In this document: positions 1-11,069 of the stretch, piece by piece | Layout of the letters: each line of letters starts with the position of its first letter | Numbering within the stretch: the stretch's first letter is position 1 | Assembly (NCBI GenBank): GCA_964396165.1 | Contig: CAYNEF010000016.1 | Coordinates: forward strand, 10,700 to 74,699 | Direction: 5' to 3' | DNA: 64,000 nt | Source of the DNA: CALCZU01 sp964396165 | GTDB taxonomy: Bacteria > Bdellovibrionota > FAC87 > UBA2466 | Notes under the pieces: model-generated | What the model was told of the DNA's origin: nothing | Database searches by the model: none | The model's input: the letters and a program-made list of their open reading frames with translations, nothing else | Made by a program: the position numbers and the translations under genes

Positions 1-3000
1 TATGACTTGTCATTGATTGTTCCAGCATTATCGCCGACAAAACCGCCTACACGTTGTGCGCCGCTGGTATTATCTGTCACAGCACCTGTACTATAAGAAT
101 GGGAAATCGTTCCCGAACTCTGGCCAACAAATCCTCCAAGATACACATCACTTGTTTTTACAGAAGTTGCAGGAACTGCAGCGTGAGATTGGGTAATCAA
201 TCCACCTGAAAGATATCCGGCAAAACCGCCGGTTTGGTAATTGCCAGTAACAGTGCCGGCGGAAGCATTATACACATGACAGTTTTTCACAACGCCTGAA
301 GTACCTAAACTTAAACTTCCTGCAAAACCTCCCACATACTGGTTTCCTTTGAGATCGCCCGATAGATTCACCGTAACATTGTTGATTAGTGTATTTCCCG
401 AAGCATAACCTACAACCGATCCAATGTAGTTGTAACTCGCCCCATCAAGGGAACTCACATTCATCGTCAAATTCTGAATTGTTCCACCACTTACGTATCC
501 AAATAGTCCGGTGTAATGTTCAGTCGCGATCGCTGCATAGTTAGAAATCGTATGATTATTTCCATTAAAGTATCCGGAGAACGGATTTGCGGCATTTCCA
601 ATGACGGGCATTTGTCTTCCCGACACATTGATATCTGCGGAGAGAGAATAATATGCACCCTGCCCGACTGTTCCCATTTGAACTGCGTAGGCAAAATTTT
701 CAAGCTGAGCCGCCGTCGCGATATCGTATGGTGATGCTGATGTTCCCGCTCCACCGTTAAAGAGATCGCCGATTGCAGTTGGATTTAACGGCTGTTGCCA
801 TTGTAAAAATGGATATGCTGGTGCGCCGGTAGGCATTACCCATCTGTTATAAAAATTCCAGCCATTGTTCGTGTACGTAATTTTTTCTTTCATGTGAGTT
901 GTGGAATAGGGAACGCCACAATAATTGAGCACACTGCAACCACTTCCTGTGTTGGTACTGATACCTGATGTATCTTTATCCCACACACCACCGAAAGTTG
1001 GACCACTGGTTGTGTTTGCTCCAACTAGTCCACCAATATTGGTCGCAGAAGTCCCACTCACGGCCCCTACAGAAGAAAAACGGCTGATAGAGCCGCCAGA
1101 GTATAAACCGATTGCACCACCAACATAATTTCCGTTATCGCCTACAACTGTACCTTTTGCGTAACTATCTGTCACAGTGCCAGATGTTTCTCCGATCAGC
1201 CCCCCGACTCTGACCGCTCCCGTTGTTGCAGATGTAGAGTAAGTTTGATCTATCGTGCCTGTATTTTGTCCTGCTAACCCACCTACATATTGATAGCCCG
1301 TAACAGATCCCGTGGAATAACTATTAGAAATAGTCCCTGAGTTATTGCCCGTGAGACCGCCAACACGAATGCCGGTAGTAAGTGAGGTGGTGACAGTCGA
1401 AGTGGAATAAGAAAGTCCCGTAATGGTGCCACCATTGGTGCCTACAAGTCCTCCCACATATCCAGCACTTGCGGCATTGTTCGTGACATTGCCTGTGCTA
1501 TGTGCATTTTTTATCAAACCAGTATTTTCTCCGACGAGTCCACCCACCATAGAAGCACCTGCGTAGGTGGAAGTAATCGCTATGGTTGTATAGCATTCAT
1601 CCAAGGTATTATTACTTCCCGTAAATACTCCCGCTAACCCTCCAAGATTTGTTTGAGTCGCTGTAACGGATCCACTTGCCCCATCTATAACCGGGGAATT
1701 TTTAAGTGAGGTTGCAATCGTACTGCTATTATTTACGGAAGAACCTACAAGTCCACCGACATATCCACGTCCACTGACAGCTCCCGATAATGTGACAGGA
1801 ACATTGATAATATTGGTGTTCAGTGCGTAACCTACAACTGTTCCGACATAATTATACTTTGTTGCAGAAACTGTACTTACAGCGAGGGAAAAGTTTCGTA
1901 TCGTGGCACTTTTGGTGTAGCCGAAAAGCGCTGTATAGTCGTTATTACCTACCAGAGAATAATTCGTAATTGCATGTCCCTGTCCGTTAAAGTCACCCAT
2001 AAAAGGATACGCGGCACTCCCAATGATAGGTTTAGTAGTGGCAGCGACATTGATATCGGATGTCAAAACATAACTTGCTGTTTGTGCAATCGTACTTTGC
2101 TGAATCGCAAGAGCAAGGTTTTGTAATTGGGCTGCAGTATTTATCTCAAATGGGGATGCAGGTGTTCCTGTTCCACCATTAAACAATGTTGCAATAGCAG
2201 TCGGGGCATTTGCTTGTTGCCATTGGAAGATCGGATAGCTCGTACCCGCAGATCTAACCCAAGTCGTTCCAAAATCCCATCCTTGATTGACATACGTTTT
2301 TGCGAGTTTTGAATTCGCAGTCGTTTGCGCAATACCAGCGCTGCTAGTCGCATTACCCGATGCATCTGCGTCCCAATTTCCGCCGTACACTGTAGGAGAA
2401 GCGGATCCAATCAGACCACCTTGGTTTGTACCAGCTCCAGAAACCGCACCAATCGAGTAAATATAGCTCACAGTTCCTGAAGTTAAACTTCCGATTGCGC
2501 CGCCGCCCTTGTCTGTCGCCACTGAAACACTGCCTGTTGCATAACAGTCAGTGATTGTGGAACTTACCGTACCGACAAGTCCACCGACATTCGAGTCACC
2601 CGATACATTAGAAGTCGAATAGGATTTCGTAAGCGTTCCGCCGTGTGCACCTATCAGTCCGCCGACATCAGACGCATTTGCAGCAGCCACAGTTCCCGTT
2701 GCGTAACATAGTCTGATGATGCCGTTGTTACTTCCAACGAGACCTCCGATAGAAGAACCTGCTCCATTCGAACTGACATTTCCAGTGGCATAGGACTGTT
2801 GGCTAATAGCGCACGAAGTATTCGTGCCGACAAGACCGCCGAGTGCTCCTGCAGTTTGATTGTCTGTTACATTACCCGTACTGTACGACGCGACAATCGC
2901 CCCATAATTTGTACTGTTCGTTCCACAAGATCCCACAAGCCCACCGATAGAAGCAGCCGCGGTAACCACTGTAGAAACAACGGGAATGGTTGCACGCGAT

Positions 3001-6000
3001 ATTACTACTCCGCCTGCAGTCATCGTTCCTACAAGTCCTCCCACAGAATATCCAGTCGCTGCAATACTTCCCCCACCGCTCGTTCCCACAATACATTGAA
3101 TAATATCGCCACCATCAAAAGCACCCACAAGACCGCCCACGTAATTTACGCCTTTTATAAGTCCTGTAAGATCGACTGTGATTTTAGAAAGAGTAATAGG
3201 ACCGACTGCACGCCCTACGACAGAACCAACGTAGCTATAGCCCGTACCGTCGACACCGGTGGTCTCCAAAGTAAAGTTTTTAAGAAGTGCGCCTGTCCCG
3301 ACATAACCAAACAACCCAGCATTATTCGCAGCTACTGTAGGTGCATAATTGGAAATGGTTTTTGAATTCCCATCAAAAGTTCCTGTGAACGGATACGTGC
3401 TTGTGCCAATGATAGGACCTGCACCAGAAAGCGTAATATTGGAGGTTAATTTGTAAAAAGCACTTTGCGCGGCGATGCTATTTTGCAATGCCGTACTCAT
3501 ATTGTTTAATTGTGTCTCTGTATTTACTTGATAGGGATCTCCCTCAGAACCATCCCCGCCATTAAACAACGCCGCGATTCCACCTGTAAGATTGACTGAC
3601 TGCCATTGAAAAACGGGATAACTTACAACAGGTGGGATTTGCCATCGAGTGGTAAAATTCCAACTCGCATTCGTAAATGTGGTATCTGTTTTCATCGTGG
3701 CGGTATTATTTCCCGTTGCTCCACTGAGTCCTGCGTTGTTGCCTGCTACTGAACCCGAACCAGATACTTGTGAATCCCAAAAACAATTCGAAAGTGAACC
3801 GCCATTGCGGTAGCCGAGAAATCCACCTTTATATGTCACTGTTCCAGTGAGAGTGTTTGCCGCATAAACTCTAGTAACTGTAGCGCTCTCGAGCCAGCCA
3901 ATTGCACCAGCTAATCTGTCCCCCGTAGAGGTCACATTCCCAGTCGTGTAAGCATCTGTCACATTTGCTCGCGAATACCCGATGAGTCCTCCGATATTTG
4001 TGACTCCAGAAACATTTCCTGTCGAATAAGCTTCGTCGATAGTTCCATTCCAGTGCATCCCAACAAGTCCACCCACATTGTCGGAAGTCGCTGTTACAGA
4101 TCCCGTAGAGTAGGATTGATAAATATGACCATCGGGAGCGTAATCGCCACCATCGGATCCGGCCAAGCCCCCCACAGAGCTACTCCCCGAAACGGATGAA
4201 GTACTGTAACAATTTTTCACATAACCTTCGTTGTTACCGACGATACCACCCGTCGTACTTCCGCCCGCGACAGTTCCTGTACTAAAAGAAGATTGAATTG
4301 TGGCATTGTAGAGATAACCCACAAGCCCGCCGATTGTTCCGCCCGATGTACTGACAGCAATCGCAGAATGGGATGAGTCAATCTGACTGCCCGTGCCGTC
4401 AAATTGACCGACGAGTCCACCAATTGTTCCACTTGTCGCTGAAATACTTCCTGAACCGCCATCAGTGACTAAACATTGTGTCAGTACGGTCGGCGCTGTT
4501 GTCGCTCTTCCAATGAGTCCTCCCACATAGGAATTTCCATTCACGTTTCCTGTCAGACTCACAGTAACATCCGTCATCTGCACCGTAGTGGCTTGTCCCA
4601 CGACAGTTCCCACATAATTGTAATCTTGCCCATTGATGGCGGTAGCGTTTAACGTAAGATTTTTGATCGTACCATCTGCGACATAGCCAAATAAGCCGGT
4701 ATTGTCGTCTACGGCTGTAACTTGGTAATTTGATATCGAGTGACTCTGTCCATCAAACGTCCCGCTAAATGGGTAAGTGCTTGTTCCAATAATCGGTGAA
4801 ATGTAACCTGCAAGATCGATATCCGCTGTTAAAATATAATAAGAGTTTTGTCCTGTACTCCCCAATTGAACAGCGTAGGCCAAATTTTGAAGTTGTATTG
4901 CAGTGTTAATTTCATAAGGAGCACTTTTTGTTCCGCTACCTGCATTGAAAAGAGTGTCGATTGTAATGGGTGTTTGCGCCTGTTGCCATTGGAAGTTAGG
5001 ATACTGTCCTCCTCCCGCTGGCAATTGCCACACACTGAAGAAATCATAGGTTGCCGCAACGAATGTTGAAGATTTTTGCAAGTCTGCAGTTGCGATACCA
5101 AAAGAAGAGCCTGTGTAACTAGATTTGTATCCAGTAGTTCCGGCACTAGTTGTGTACGAAGTATTTTTATCCCAGAAAACGCCGTTCAATCTTTTGTTCA
5201 CAAGAGCAATGGTTCCGCCAAATCCTCCCATACTCGTTGCACCTGTACCGCCCGTTACAGCTCCGTAACCAAATACATGAGTGTACGTACCACCAGCTAT
5301 TTCGCCGACTACAGAACCTGCAGAAACACCACTATCATTCAAAGTAACACTACCCGAGGCATAACAATCAGAAACAAGACCAGCATCATTGTACCCAGCT
5401 ATTCCACCGATTTTTGTTGTTCCAGTCACTGCGGAGGAAGAATAAGATTGATTAATATTGCCCGAATTTCTTCCGACAATTCCTCCAACCATGTCCAAAG
5501 AATTCACTGTTCCTGTGGAATAACTTTGTTTGATTGTCCCACCATTATAACCGGAAATCCCAGCTACTTTTGTCGCGCCACTTGTGGTTGCTGTTACATT
5601 TGAAGTGGAATAACACTTCAGATCTGTAGTTCCATCGTTGTAGCCAATCAAACCTCCGATATAATACGCACTAGACTGAGTAGTACTCACGGCACCCGTG
5701 CTATAAGAAGAGGTAACAATTCCGTGGTTTCTACCAAGCAGTCCCCCAAGATCATTTTTCACGGATGTTAGCGGGATTGTGGCGTAGGATTTATCCATAT
5801 TGCCGTAGCCGAAATATCCAGCGAGTCCTCCGACGTACATGGAAGTTCCCGGCCCGCTTGTATAACCAGACACCCCGCCAGATCCAGTAACATGGCAATC
5901 GCTCACTATGGTTCCGGCAGTCGTATCGAGTTGTCCGGCAAGTCCACCCACGTATTGTGTCCCGTTTAAGGTGCCGGACAAATCAACGTAAACTTTTGAG

Positions 6001-9000
6001 AGAGTGGTTAAACCAGTCGCATAACCCACAACGGTACCAATATAGTTGTATCTTCCCCCTGTGATATTGCCCGCAGTAACTGTCAAATTTTGAATTGTGC
6101 CACCATCGACATAACCAAAAAGACCTACGTAATTTGAATTTGCGGTGACTGAGTAATTTTGAATCTGATGATCAAAACCATCAAAAACGCCGCTAAAGGG
6201 ATACGTACTCGTTCCTATGACAGGCATAGGAAGACCCGTGAGATCGATGTCCGCAGTTAATTTGTAATAGGAGAAGCGTGCGCCGTAATCGAGCTGGATC
6301 ATGTTCGCTAACGACTGCAATTGTGTTGCATTTGAAATTTGATACGGCGAAGAAACGGATCCATCACCGCCGGCGAAAAAAGTGCCAATATCAAGTGGTG
6401 TTTGGTTTTGCTGCCATTGCAAAATCGGGTATCCGGTTCCTGTCGGAATTTGCCAAACGGAATTAAAATCCCATCCTTCATTTACAAACGTACTTTGAGT
6501 TTTCATTCCGGCAGTCGCTACGCCTCTGCCCCCGGCACTTGTTCCTTGTCCAGAAGTGGTTGTATCCCAAAACCAACTACCCCCTTGTGTCGTCGTGTTG
6601 GGAATCGAGCCCAGACAACCTTTTAATGTAGTAGTCGTCCCAGAGACTGCACCAGTAGAATAGATACGATTGACTGTTCCACCATTGAAACTACCGATAG
6701 CACCAGCGGCAATTGTTCCGCCGTTGGAAGTTACTGATCCTTGAGCGTAACAATCTGCAATGCTGTTTGCGCCACCGACATAACCTATTAGACCACCGAC
6801 ACTTGTTGTTCCCGTCACATTAGATGTGGAATAAGACCCCGTAACAACGGGAGAACTGTTTGTCGTTTGTCCGATCAGTCCCCCCACATACGATCCGCCT
6901 ACTACTGCTCCCGTAGAGTAGCTTGTAGATATCGAACCACCAAACATGTAACCCACTAACCCACCCACATTTTCTGAGCTGGATCCGTTCGTCGTTACAC
7001 TGGAAGTCGAATACGACTTCATATTGATCGTAGTGCCGCCCACCATAATTCCTACTAGTCCGCCGAATTGTCCACTTCCTGACGTAGCAGAAACTGCGCC
7101 CGTGCTATAAGAAGTACTGATTGTTCCGCCTTGGAAGTTTGCGACTAGTCCAGCAACGGTTCCTGCGCCACTGGTATTATTTGTAACCGTACCAGTGCTC
7201 GAACATTTTTGTATTCTACCTGCTCCCAAATACCCGATTAATCCGCCGACATTAGAAGTTCCTGAGTTTGAAGTGGAACTAACTGGCAACACACTCGATG
7301 CATAGGATAAAAATCCATTTGCCATATATCCTATTAATCCTCCAGTGTGTTCATCTGCTGCTAACACACTTCCTGAAGCTGCATTGGTGGCTGAAAGAGA
7401 AACCATACTCGAAAGTGCATTGGTATTTAAGTAGCCTGCGAACCCGCCAACCTTAGAATGACCTGAGACCTGGCCTGAGAGATTCAATGTGATATTAGAA
7501 AGGTGAACTGCGCCCGTCGCATAACCAATTACTGCCCCGACATTATCGTAACTAGACGCACTTACCGTACTTGCATTTACTGTCAAATCCTTAATCGTAG
7601 CAGCATCAATATAACCAAAAAGACCAACATTGTTTAATGCACCGGTAATCGAGAAATTTTGAATTTCATGGCTCTGTCCATCAAATTTTCCAGAAAACGG
7701 ATAGCTGCTACATCCGATGCTTGGAGAAGGAGCTTCTGCACCGTTCAAATCAATGTCCGTCGTCATTTTATAATAAGCAGTCCGAGCGTATGCATTTAGC
7801 TGAATCGCATAGGCGACATTCCCCAATTGTTGTGCAGTACTGATTAAATAAGGAGTACCGACTGTTCCGTCCCCTCCGTTAAAAAGGCTTGCGACTGTCG
7901 GGCGAGTTTGCGTTTTCTGCCACTGAAAAATGGGATACCCAGTTGCATCTGATTTCTGCCAGACAGTACCAAAATCCCAACCTTGGCTCACATAATTCAC
8001 GATGTTCTTCATTGCCGCAGTCGAAAGACCGGTGCCTGCTGCACTTGTCCCTTGCGAGGAAGTAGCGGTATTCCAAAAACCACTGGCGAGTGTTCCACTG
8101 TTTGAACCAATCAGTCCGCCCACATTCGTAACTGCAGATCCCGTAGGTGCGCCCGTGGAATAGACTCGGCTTACTGTGCCACTCGCAATAGTTCCTACAG
8201 CGCCTGCTAGTCCGCTGGAACTGGATGAACTCACATTTCCAGATGCATAACAATCATTGATTGTACTGGATGAATAACCAACGAGACCTCCGACATTATT
8301 ACCACCGCCAGAAACAGTAGAAGTAGAATACGATGTTTGGATCGTTCCACCGCTATGATAACCAACAAGCCCTCCCACATCCGCTTTCGCAGTCACAGTA
8401 CCTGTAGAATAAGACTGAGAAATATTTCCCGAATTGTAACCAACAAGTGCTCCTACATCTTGTGAAGTGGTGCCCGAAGCACTCACGCTGGATGAAGAGT
8501 AAGAAAAGTAATTTATCGTTCCTGAGTTATTCCCCACCAAACCGCCCACTTGTCCTGCGAGTGCGGTAGTCGTCGAAACACTACCTGTACTGTAGGATGA
8601 ACTTAATACCCCTGCATTTTTCCCAGCGAACCCGCCAACGTACGCGACAGAGTTATTGAATATGGAAGAAACTGTGAGAGAAGAATAAGAATTTTGCACT
8701 GTTCCTGCTTGAATATTTCCTGCAAAGCCACCAACATGACTAGAAGATCCTGTCACACTACCTGCGCCACTTGCATGAGATCCGATAATCACTGTGTTGG
8801 CACTCGTATCTAAATTACCGACAAGGCCCCCCACATACTGCGCACCTGTGACTGCGCCTGAAAGAGAGACAGAGACATTGCGAAGCATGACTGCGCCTGT
8901 TGCATAACCAATTAGCACGCCCACATTGTTATACGCAGAAGCGCTCACACTGCTGGCAGAGACAGTGAGATTTTTGATAGTACCACCATTGACGTAGGAA

Positions 9001-11069
9001 AAAAGTCCGACGTTGTTTGCACTTCCTGTAAGGCTAACCCCAGTTAAAGAATAATTTTGTCCGTCGAAGGATCCTCTAAAGGGATAAGAAGAATTTCCCA
9101 CAGAAGTTACGCCATCGGACATACTGATCGATTGAGCCAATACAAAGTAACGAGTTGTGTATGCAGAATTTGTATTGATGGCGTTAAATTGCGCGCGTGT
9201 GCAAATCCAATAAGGAGAAGAAGCACTTCCTTTTCCTGCAGCAAACGGAGTATTCGTTAAATAACCTTCCGCACACGGATCGTAAATAATTGAAATGGCA
9301 TTTGAAGTAATCCCTGAAGACGATGCCGTAAAAGAATAAGTGCCTTTGGTGGTTGAACTCGTGAGAGTAAAATCCGAAATTCCAAGACTATTGGAAGTAA
9401 CAGGGTTCGTGGTAATCGTTCCGCCATTTGTAGGAATCGCAACTGTCACAGAACGACCGGCAAATGCGATGGATCTTTGATCCAAAGTTGTCGCTCTTAA
9501 AATAGTAGTACTCGTACCATTATTAAAAAGCCTATCCGAACTTCCCGACTTAACTGCGAAACTAATCGACGTAAAAACAGGATGGTATGGAGAAGGGCTG
9601 ACTTCATTAGAAGCCGGACTTGTTCCACCGGGAGCAACTGCTTTGACTACGTAATAGTAAGTCTGATCATTAATTACAGTAGTATCCGAATACGAAGTTG
9701 TAGAAAGAGAAGAGGCAATGAGTGTTTGAGAACCTGACGCTGTTCCTCTATAGACACTATACGTTACCGTACCAAAGTAGCCGGTGGGAGCTGTCCAGCT
9801 TAAGGGAACAGTAGCATCTCCATTTGTAGCCGTAAGACTTGTAGGTGCTGTGGGTACAGTATTGATAACGATATTGGTGTTGCTTTTAAGAGAGCCCGTC
9901 GATGTCAATGTTGGAAGGACAAGAGTTGCATCTACATCTTTTGCATCATAAATTCTTCCGCCGAGCAATGCGATCGCGCCTTGTGTAGAGCAATCAAGGC
10001 GTGAGGAGTTGTCGCCGGGCTGTACCGTGTAAGTAAACGTTAAGGTTTGTGTTCCCGAACCAGAAGTATAACTCGCAGTACCCGAAGAATTTAATTTAAG
10101 CGTTGGTGTTCCCTTCACCGTCACAGGGCCAGAAAAGGTGATGGAAAGTGGGATGACATCCGAGGCCCCAAATGTGCCGGACGTCGGAGTCGCTGTGACA
10201 TTTGTGATAGTGACATGATCCACAGCAACTGCGACTGTTTCAGATACATACGTAACTGGTTTGGAAGTAGTCGTAAAACCAGGATTGTTTGTATTCGTAT
10301 TTACAAACGTGTCCATGCCGGCAGTAAGACCATTCGTCCATGCATCGTTTTGTAGATTGCTTCCACCATCCACTTTTACAGGGGTGGAATTTTTTGTTCC
10401 GTCTAGTTTTCCATCTTGTAAATCTTCAGCAAGTGCTGAGACTAAAGATTTGCCATCTACTCCAAGCGTATTTGCCTGTTGACTGAGTCCTGCCAAGACT
10501 AATCCGTACTTTGCAGTTTCGCTTGTCGGATCTTCCGGCTTTTTTGTAGGATCAGCAGTTTTATCTGGTGCTAAAGTGATATCTGTCAGACCCGCCATGA
10601 CAGCAACGGTTTTATTTGCGGATTTTACTGTCGATTCGACAGAAGCTCCGCTTGCGATAAGAGAACGCGCGTACTGTGCTGCCATTTCCGTTAAAGCAGA
10701 AATGTAGACTGTGCTACCGGATTTGGGTAAATCGCTTAACAGCGTACTCATGCTGAAGTTTCCAAGCGGAATTCTCACGCCAGTGGATTCTTCCAGATAT
10801 TCCCCACCCGTAATTTTTGCACCGATGGGACCTGTGATGGGAGCGAAAGTCGCTGTAAGAAATCCGTCTTCTGTCGTACCCGTTGCAAGCACGGCTCCTT
10901 CATTTCCCGTGGAATCTAGAGTAAAGACCGTAATCTTTCCGCCATTTACTGAGCCTTTCACCGCGATGAAATTAAGTACGTGATTGTTTCCCCGGTGATT
11001 GAGTCCCGTACCGCAACCAATAAAATAGAGACAAAAACTTAATAACAACCATTTTGTTGTTTTGTACAT
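1..11069 (-). CDS. Giant GLUG-repeat surface lipoprotein (3' end outside window)
   Basis: This open frame starts at ATG 11069 and runs off the left edge of the window, giving at least 3,689 residues. I checked the frame at the start, at several internal points and at the left edge. The N-terminus is a lipoprotein signal (hydrophobic stretch, then IGCG lipobox, Cys about 19). A 500-600 residue leader follows; it includes an Ig/invasin-like segment (ITFSGPVTVKG) and a fibronectin-III-like segment (PTSLTATNGDATVPLSWTAP). Then come seven modules of about 470 aa. Each opens with F.GG.GT..SPY.I and DI(N), carries many GLUG units (VGGLVG..SGTI..SYSTG.V) and closes with a W..P.G..YP..QWQ motif. Such repeats form beta-solenoid-like stalks in surface and adhesin-like proteins. 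The ATG shares one base with the stop of the upstream OmpA-like gene (TGATG), so the two are probably co-translated. Surface adhesion or predation is inferred, not shown. Confidence 0.9.
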   Translation of the reverse strand, partial: MYKTTKWLLLSFCLYFIGCGTGLNHRGNNHVLNFIAVKGSVNGGKITVFTLDSTGNEGAVLATGTTEDGFLTATFAPITGPIGAKITGGEYLEESTGVRIPLGNFSMSTLLSDLPKSGSTVYISALTEMAAQYARSLIASGASVESTVKSANKTVAVMAGLTDITLAPDKTADPTKKPEDPTSETAKYGLVLAGLSQQANTLGVDGKSLVSALAEDLQDGKLDGTKNSTPVKVDGGSNLQNDAWTNGLTAGMDTFVNTNTNNPGFTTTSKPVTYVSETVAVAVDHVTITNVTATPTSGTFGASDVIPLSITFSGPVTVKGTPTLKLNSSGTASYTSGSGTQTLTFTYTVQPGDNSSRLDCSTQGAIALLGGRIYDAKDVDATLVLPTLTSTGSLKSNTNIVINTVPTAPTSLTATNGDATVPLSWTAPTGYFGTVTYSVYRGTASGSQTLIASSLSTTSYSDTTVINDQTYYYVVKAVAPGGTSPASNEVSPSPYHPVFTSISFAVKSGSSDRLFNNGTSTTILRATTLDQRSIAFAGRSVTVAIPTNGGTITTNPVTSNSLGISDFTLTSSTTKGTYSFTASSSGITSNAISIIYDPCAEGYLTNTPFAAGKGSASSPYWICTRAQFNAINTNSAYTTRYFVLAQSISMSDGVTSVGNSSYPFRGSFDGQNYSLTGVSLTGSANNVGLFSYVNGGTIKNLTVSASSVSASAYNNVGVLIGYATGAVMLRNVSVSLSGAVTGAQYVGGLVGNLDTSANTVIIGSHASGAGSVTGSSSHVGGFAGNIQAGTVQNSYSSLTVSSIFNNSVAYVGGFAGKNAGVLSSSYSTGSVSTTTALAGQVGGLVGNNSGTINYFSYSSSSVSASGTTSQDVGALVGYNSGNISQSYSTGTVTAKADVGGLVGYHSGGTIQTSYSTSTVSGGGNNVGGLVGYSSSTINDCYASGNVSSSSSSGLAGAVGTIASGTVSRVYSTGAPTGSAVTNVGGLIGSNSGTLASGFWNTATSSQGTSAAGTGLSTAAMKNIVNYVSQGWDFGTVWQKSDATGYPIFQWQKTQTRPTVASLFNGGDGTVGTPYLISTAQQLGNVAYAIQLNAYARTAYYKMTTDIDLNGAEAPSPSIGCSSYPFSGKFDGQSHEIQNFSITGALNNVGLFGYIDAATIKDLTVNASTVSASSYDNVGAVIGYATGAVHLSNITLNLSGQVSGHSKVGGFAGYLNTNALSSMVSLSATNAASGSVLAADEHTGGLIGYMANGFLSYASSVLPVSSTSNSGTSNVGGLIGYLGAGRIQKCSSTGTVTNNTSGAGTVAGLVANFQGGTISTSYSTGAVSATSGSGQFGGLVGIMVGGTTINMKSYSTSSVTTNGSSSENVGGLVGYMFGGSISTSYSTGAVVGGSYVGGLIGQTTNSSPVVTGSYSTSNVTGTTSVGGLIGYVGGANSIADCYAQGSVTSNGGTIAAGAIGSFNGGTVNRIYSTGAVSGTTTTLKGCLGSIPNTTTQGGSWFWDTTTSGQGTSAGGRGVATAGMKTQSTFVNEGWDFNSVWQIPTGTGYPILQWQQNQTPLDIGTFFAGGDGSVSSPYQISNATQLQSLANMIQLDYGARFSYYKLTADIDLTGLPMPVIGTSTYPFSGVFDGFDHQIQNYSVTANSNYVGLFGYVDGGTIQNLTVTAGNITGGRYNYIGTVVGYATGLTTLSKVYVDLSGTLNGTQYVGGLAGQLDTTAGTIVSDCHVTGSGGVSGYTSGPGTSMYVGGLAGYFGYGNMDKSYATIPLTSVKNDLGGLLGRNHGIVTSSYSTGAVSTTQSSAYYIGGLIGYNDGTTDLKCYSTSNVTATTSGATKVAGISGYNGGTIKQSYSTGTVNSLDMVGGIVGRNSGNINQSYSSSAVTGTTKIGGIAGYNDAGLVSDCYASGSVTLNDSGVSAGSVVGEIAGGTYTHVFGYGAVTGGTGATSMGGFGGTIALVNKRLNGVFWDKNTSYTTSAGTTGYKSSYTGSSFGIATADLQKSSTFVAATYDFFSVWQLPAGGGQYPNFQWQQAQTPITIDTLFNAGSGTKSAPYEINTAIQLQNLAYAVQLGSTGQNSYYILTADIDLAGYISPIIGTSTYPFSGTFDGQSHSISNYQVTAVDDNTGLFGYVADGTIKNLTLNATAINGQDYNYVGTVVGQATTVQMTDVTVSLTGNVNGNSYVGGLIGRATTAPTVLTQCLVTDGGSGSISATSGTIGGLVGQFDGTGSQIDSSHSAIAVSTSGGTIGGLVGYLYNATIQSSFSTGTVAGGSTTGGIVGNNEGYVKNCYSTSSVSGSSSVGGLAGSDGGDYAPDGHIYQSYSTGSVTATSDNVGGLVGMHWNGTIDEAYSTGNVSGVTNIGGLIGYSRANVTDAYTTGNVTSTGDRLAGAIGWLESATVTRVYAANTLTGTVTYKGGFLGYRNGGSLSNCFWDSQVSGSGSVAGNNAGLSGATGNNTATMKTDTTFTNASWNFTTRWQIPPVVSYPVFQWQSVNLTGGIAALFNGGDGSEGDPYQVNTETQLNNMSTALQNSIAAQSAFYKLTSNITLSGAGPIIGTSTYPFTGTFDGNSKTISNYAPTVAANNAGLFGYVGTGALLKNFTLETTGVDGTGYSYVGSVVGRAVGPITLSKITVDLTGLIKGVNYVGGLVGAFDGGDIIQCIVGTSGGGSIAATGYSVGGLVGTMTAGGVVISRATIPVVSTVVTAAASIGGLVGSCGTNSTNYGAIVASYSTGNVTDNQTAGALGGLVGTNTSCAISQQSYATGNVSSNGAGSSIGGLVGSNNGIIRLCYATGTVAAANASDVGGLIGAHGGTLTKSYSTSNVSGDSNVGGLVGTVSSTITDCYATGSVSVATDKGGGAIGSLTSGTVSYIYSIGAVSGAGTNQGGLIGSASPTVYGGNWDADASGNATSSAGIAQTTANSKLAKTYVNQGWDFGTTWVRSAGTSYPIFQWQQANAPTAIATLFNGGTGTPASPFEINTAAQLQNLALAIQQSTIAQTASYVLTSDINVAATTKPIIGSAAYPFMGDFNGQGHAITNYSLVGNNDYTALFGYTKSATIRNFSLAVSTVSATKYNYVGTVVGYALNTNIINVPVTLSGAVSGRGYVGGLVGSSVNNSSTIATSLKNSPVIDGASGSVTATQTNLGGLAGVFTGSNNTLDECYTTIAITSTYAGASMVGGLVGENTGLIKNAHSTGNVTNNAASAGYVGGLVGTNGGTITGLSYSTSTVTTSLTTGIRVGGLTGNNSGTISNSYSTGSVTGYQYVGGLAGQNTGTIDQTYSTSATTGAVRVGGLIGETSGTVTDSYAKGTVVGDNGNYVGGAIGLYSGGSISRFSSVGAVSGTSATNIGGLVGANTTSGPTFGGVWDKDTSGISTNTGSGCSVLNYCGVPYSTTHMKEKITYTNNGWNFYNRWVMPTGAPAYPFLQWQQPLNPTAIGDLFNGGAGTSASPYDIATAAQLENFAYAVQMGTVGQGAYYSLSADINVSGRQMPVIGNAANPFSGYFNGNNHTISNYAAIATEHYTGLFGYVSGGTIQNLTMNVSSLDGASYNYIGSVVGYASGNTLINNVTVNLSGDLKGNQYVGGFAGSLSLGTSGVVKNCHVYNASAGTVTGNYQTGGFAGYLSGGLITQSHAAVPATSVKTSDVYLGGFVGQSSGTISHSYSTGAVTDNTSGAQRVGGFVGDNAGTINDKS

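Noticed and set aside
2799..3365. 188-codon plus-strand open frame (and similar ones at 516, 925, 5076)
   Set aside because: They lie opposite the GLUG-repeat gene; their Arg/Ser/Thr/Cys-rich translations are the complement of Gly/Ser/Thr repeats and have no ribosome sites or family pattern.
1..9300. Regular repeats that could suggest a CRISPR array
   Set aside because: The repeats are coding, vary in sequence and length, and translate to GLUG motifs; there are no uniform repeat-spacer units or cas genes.
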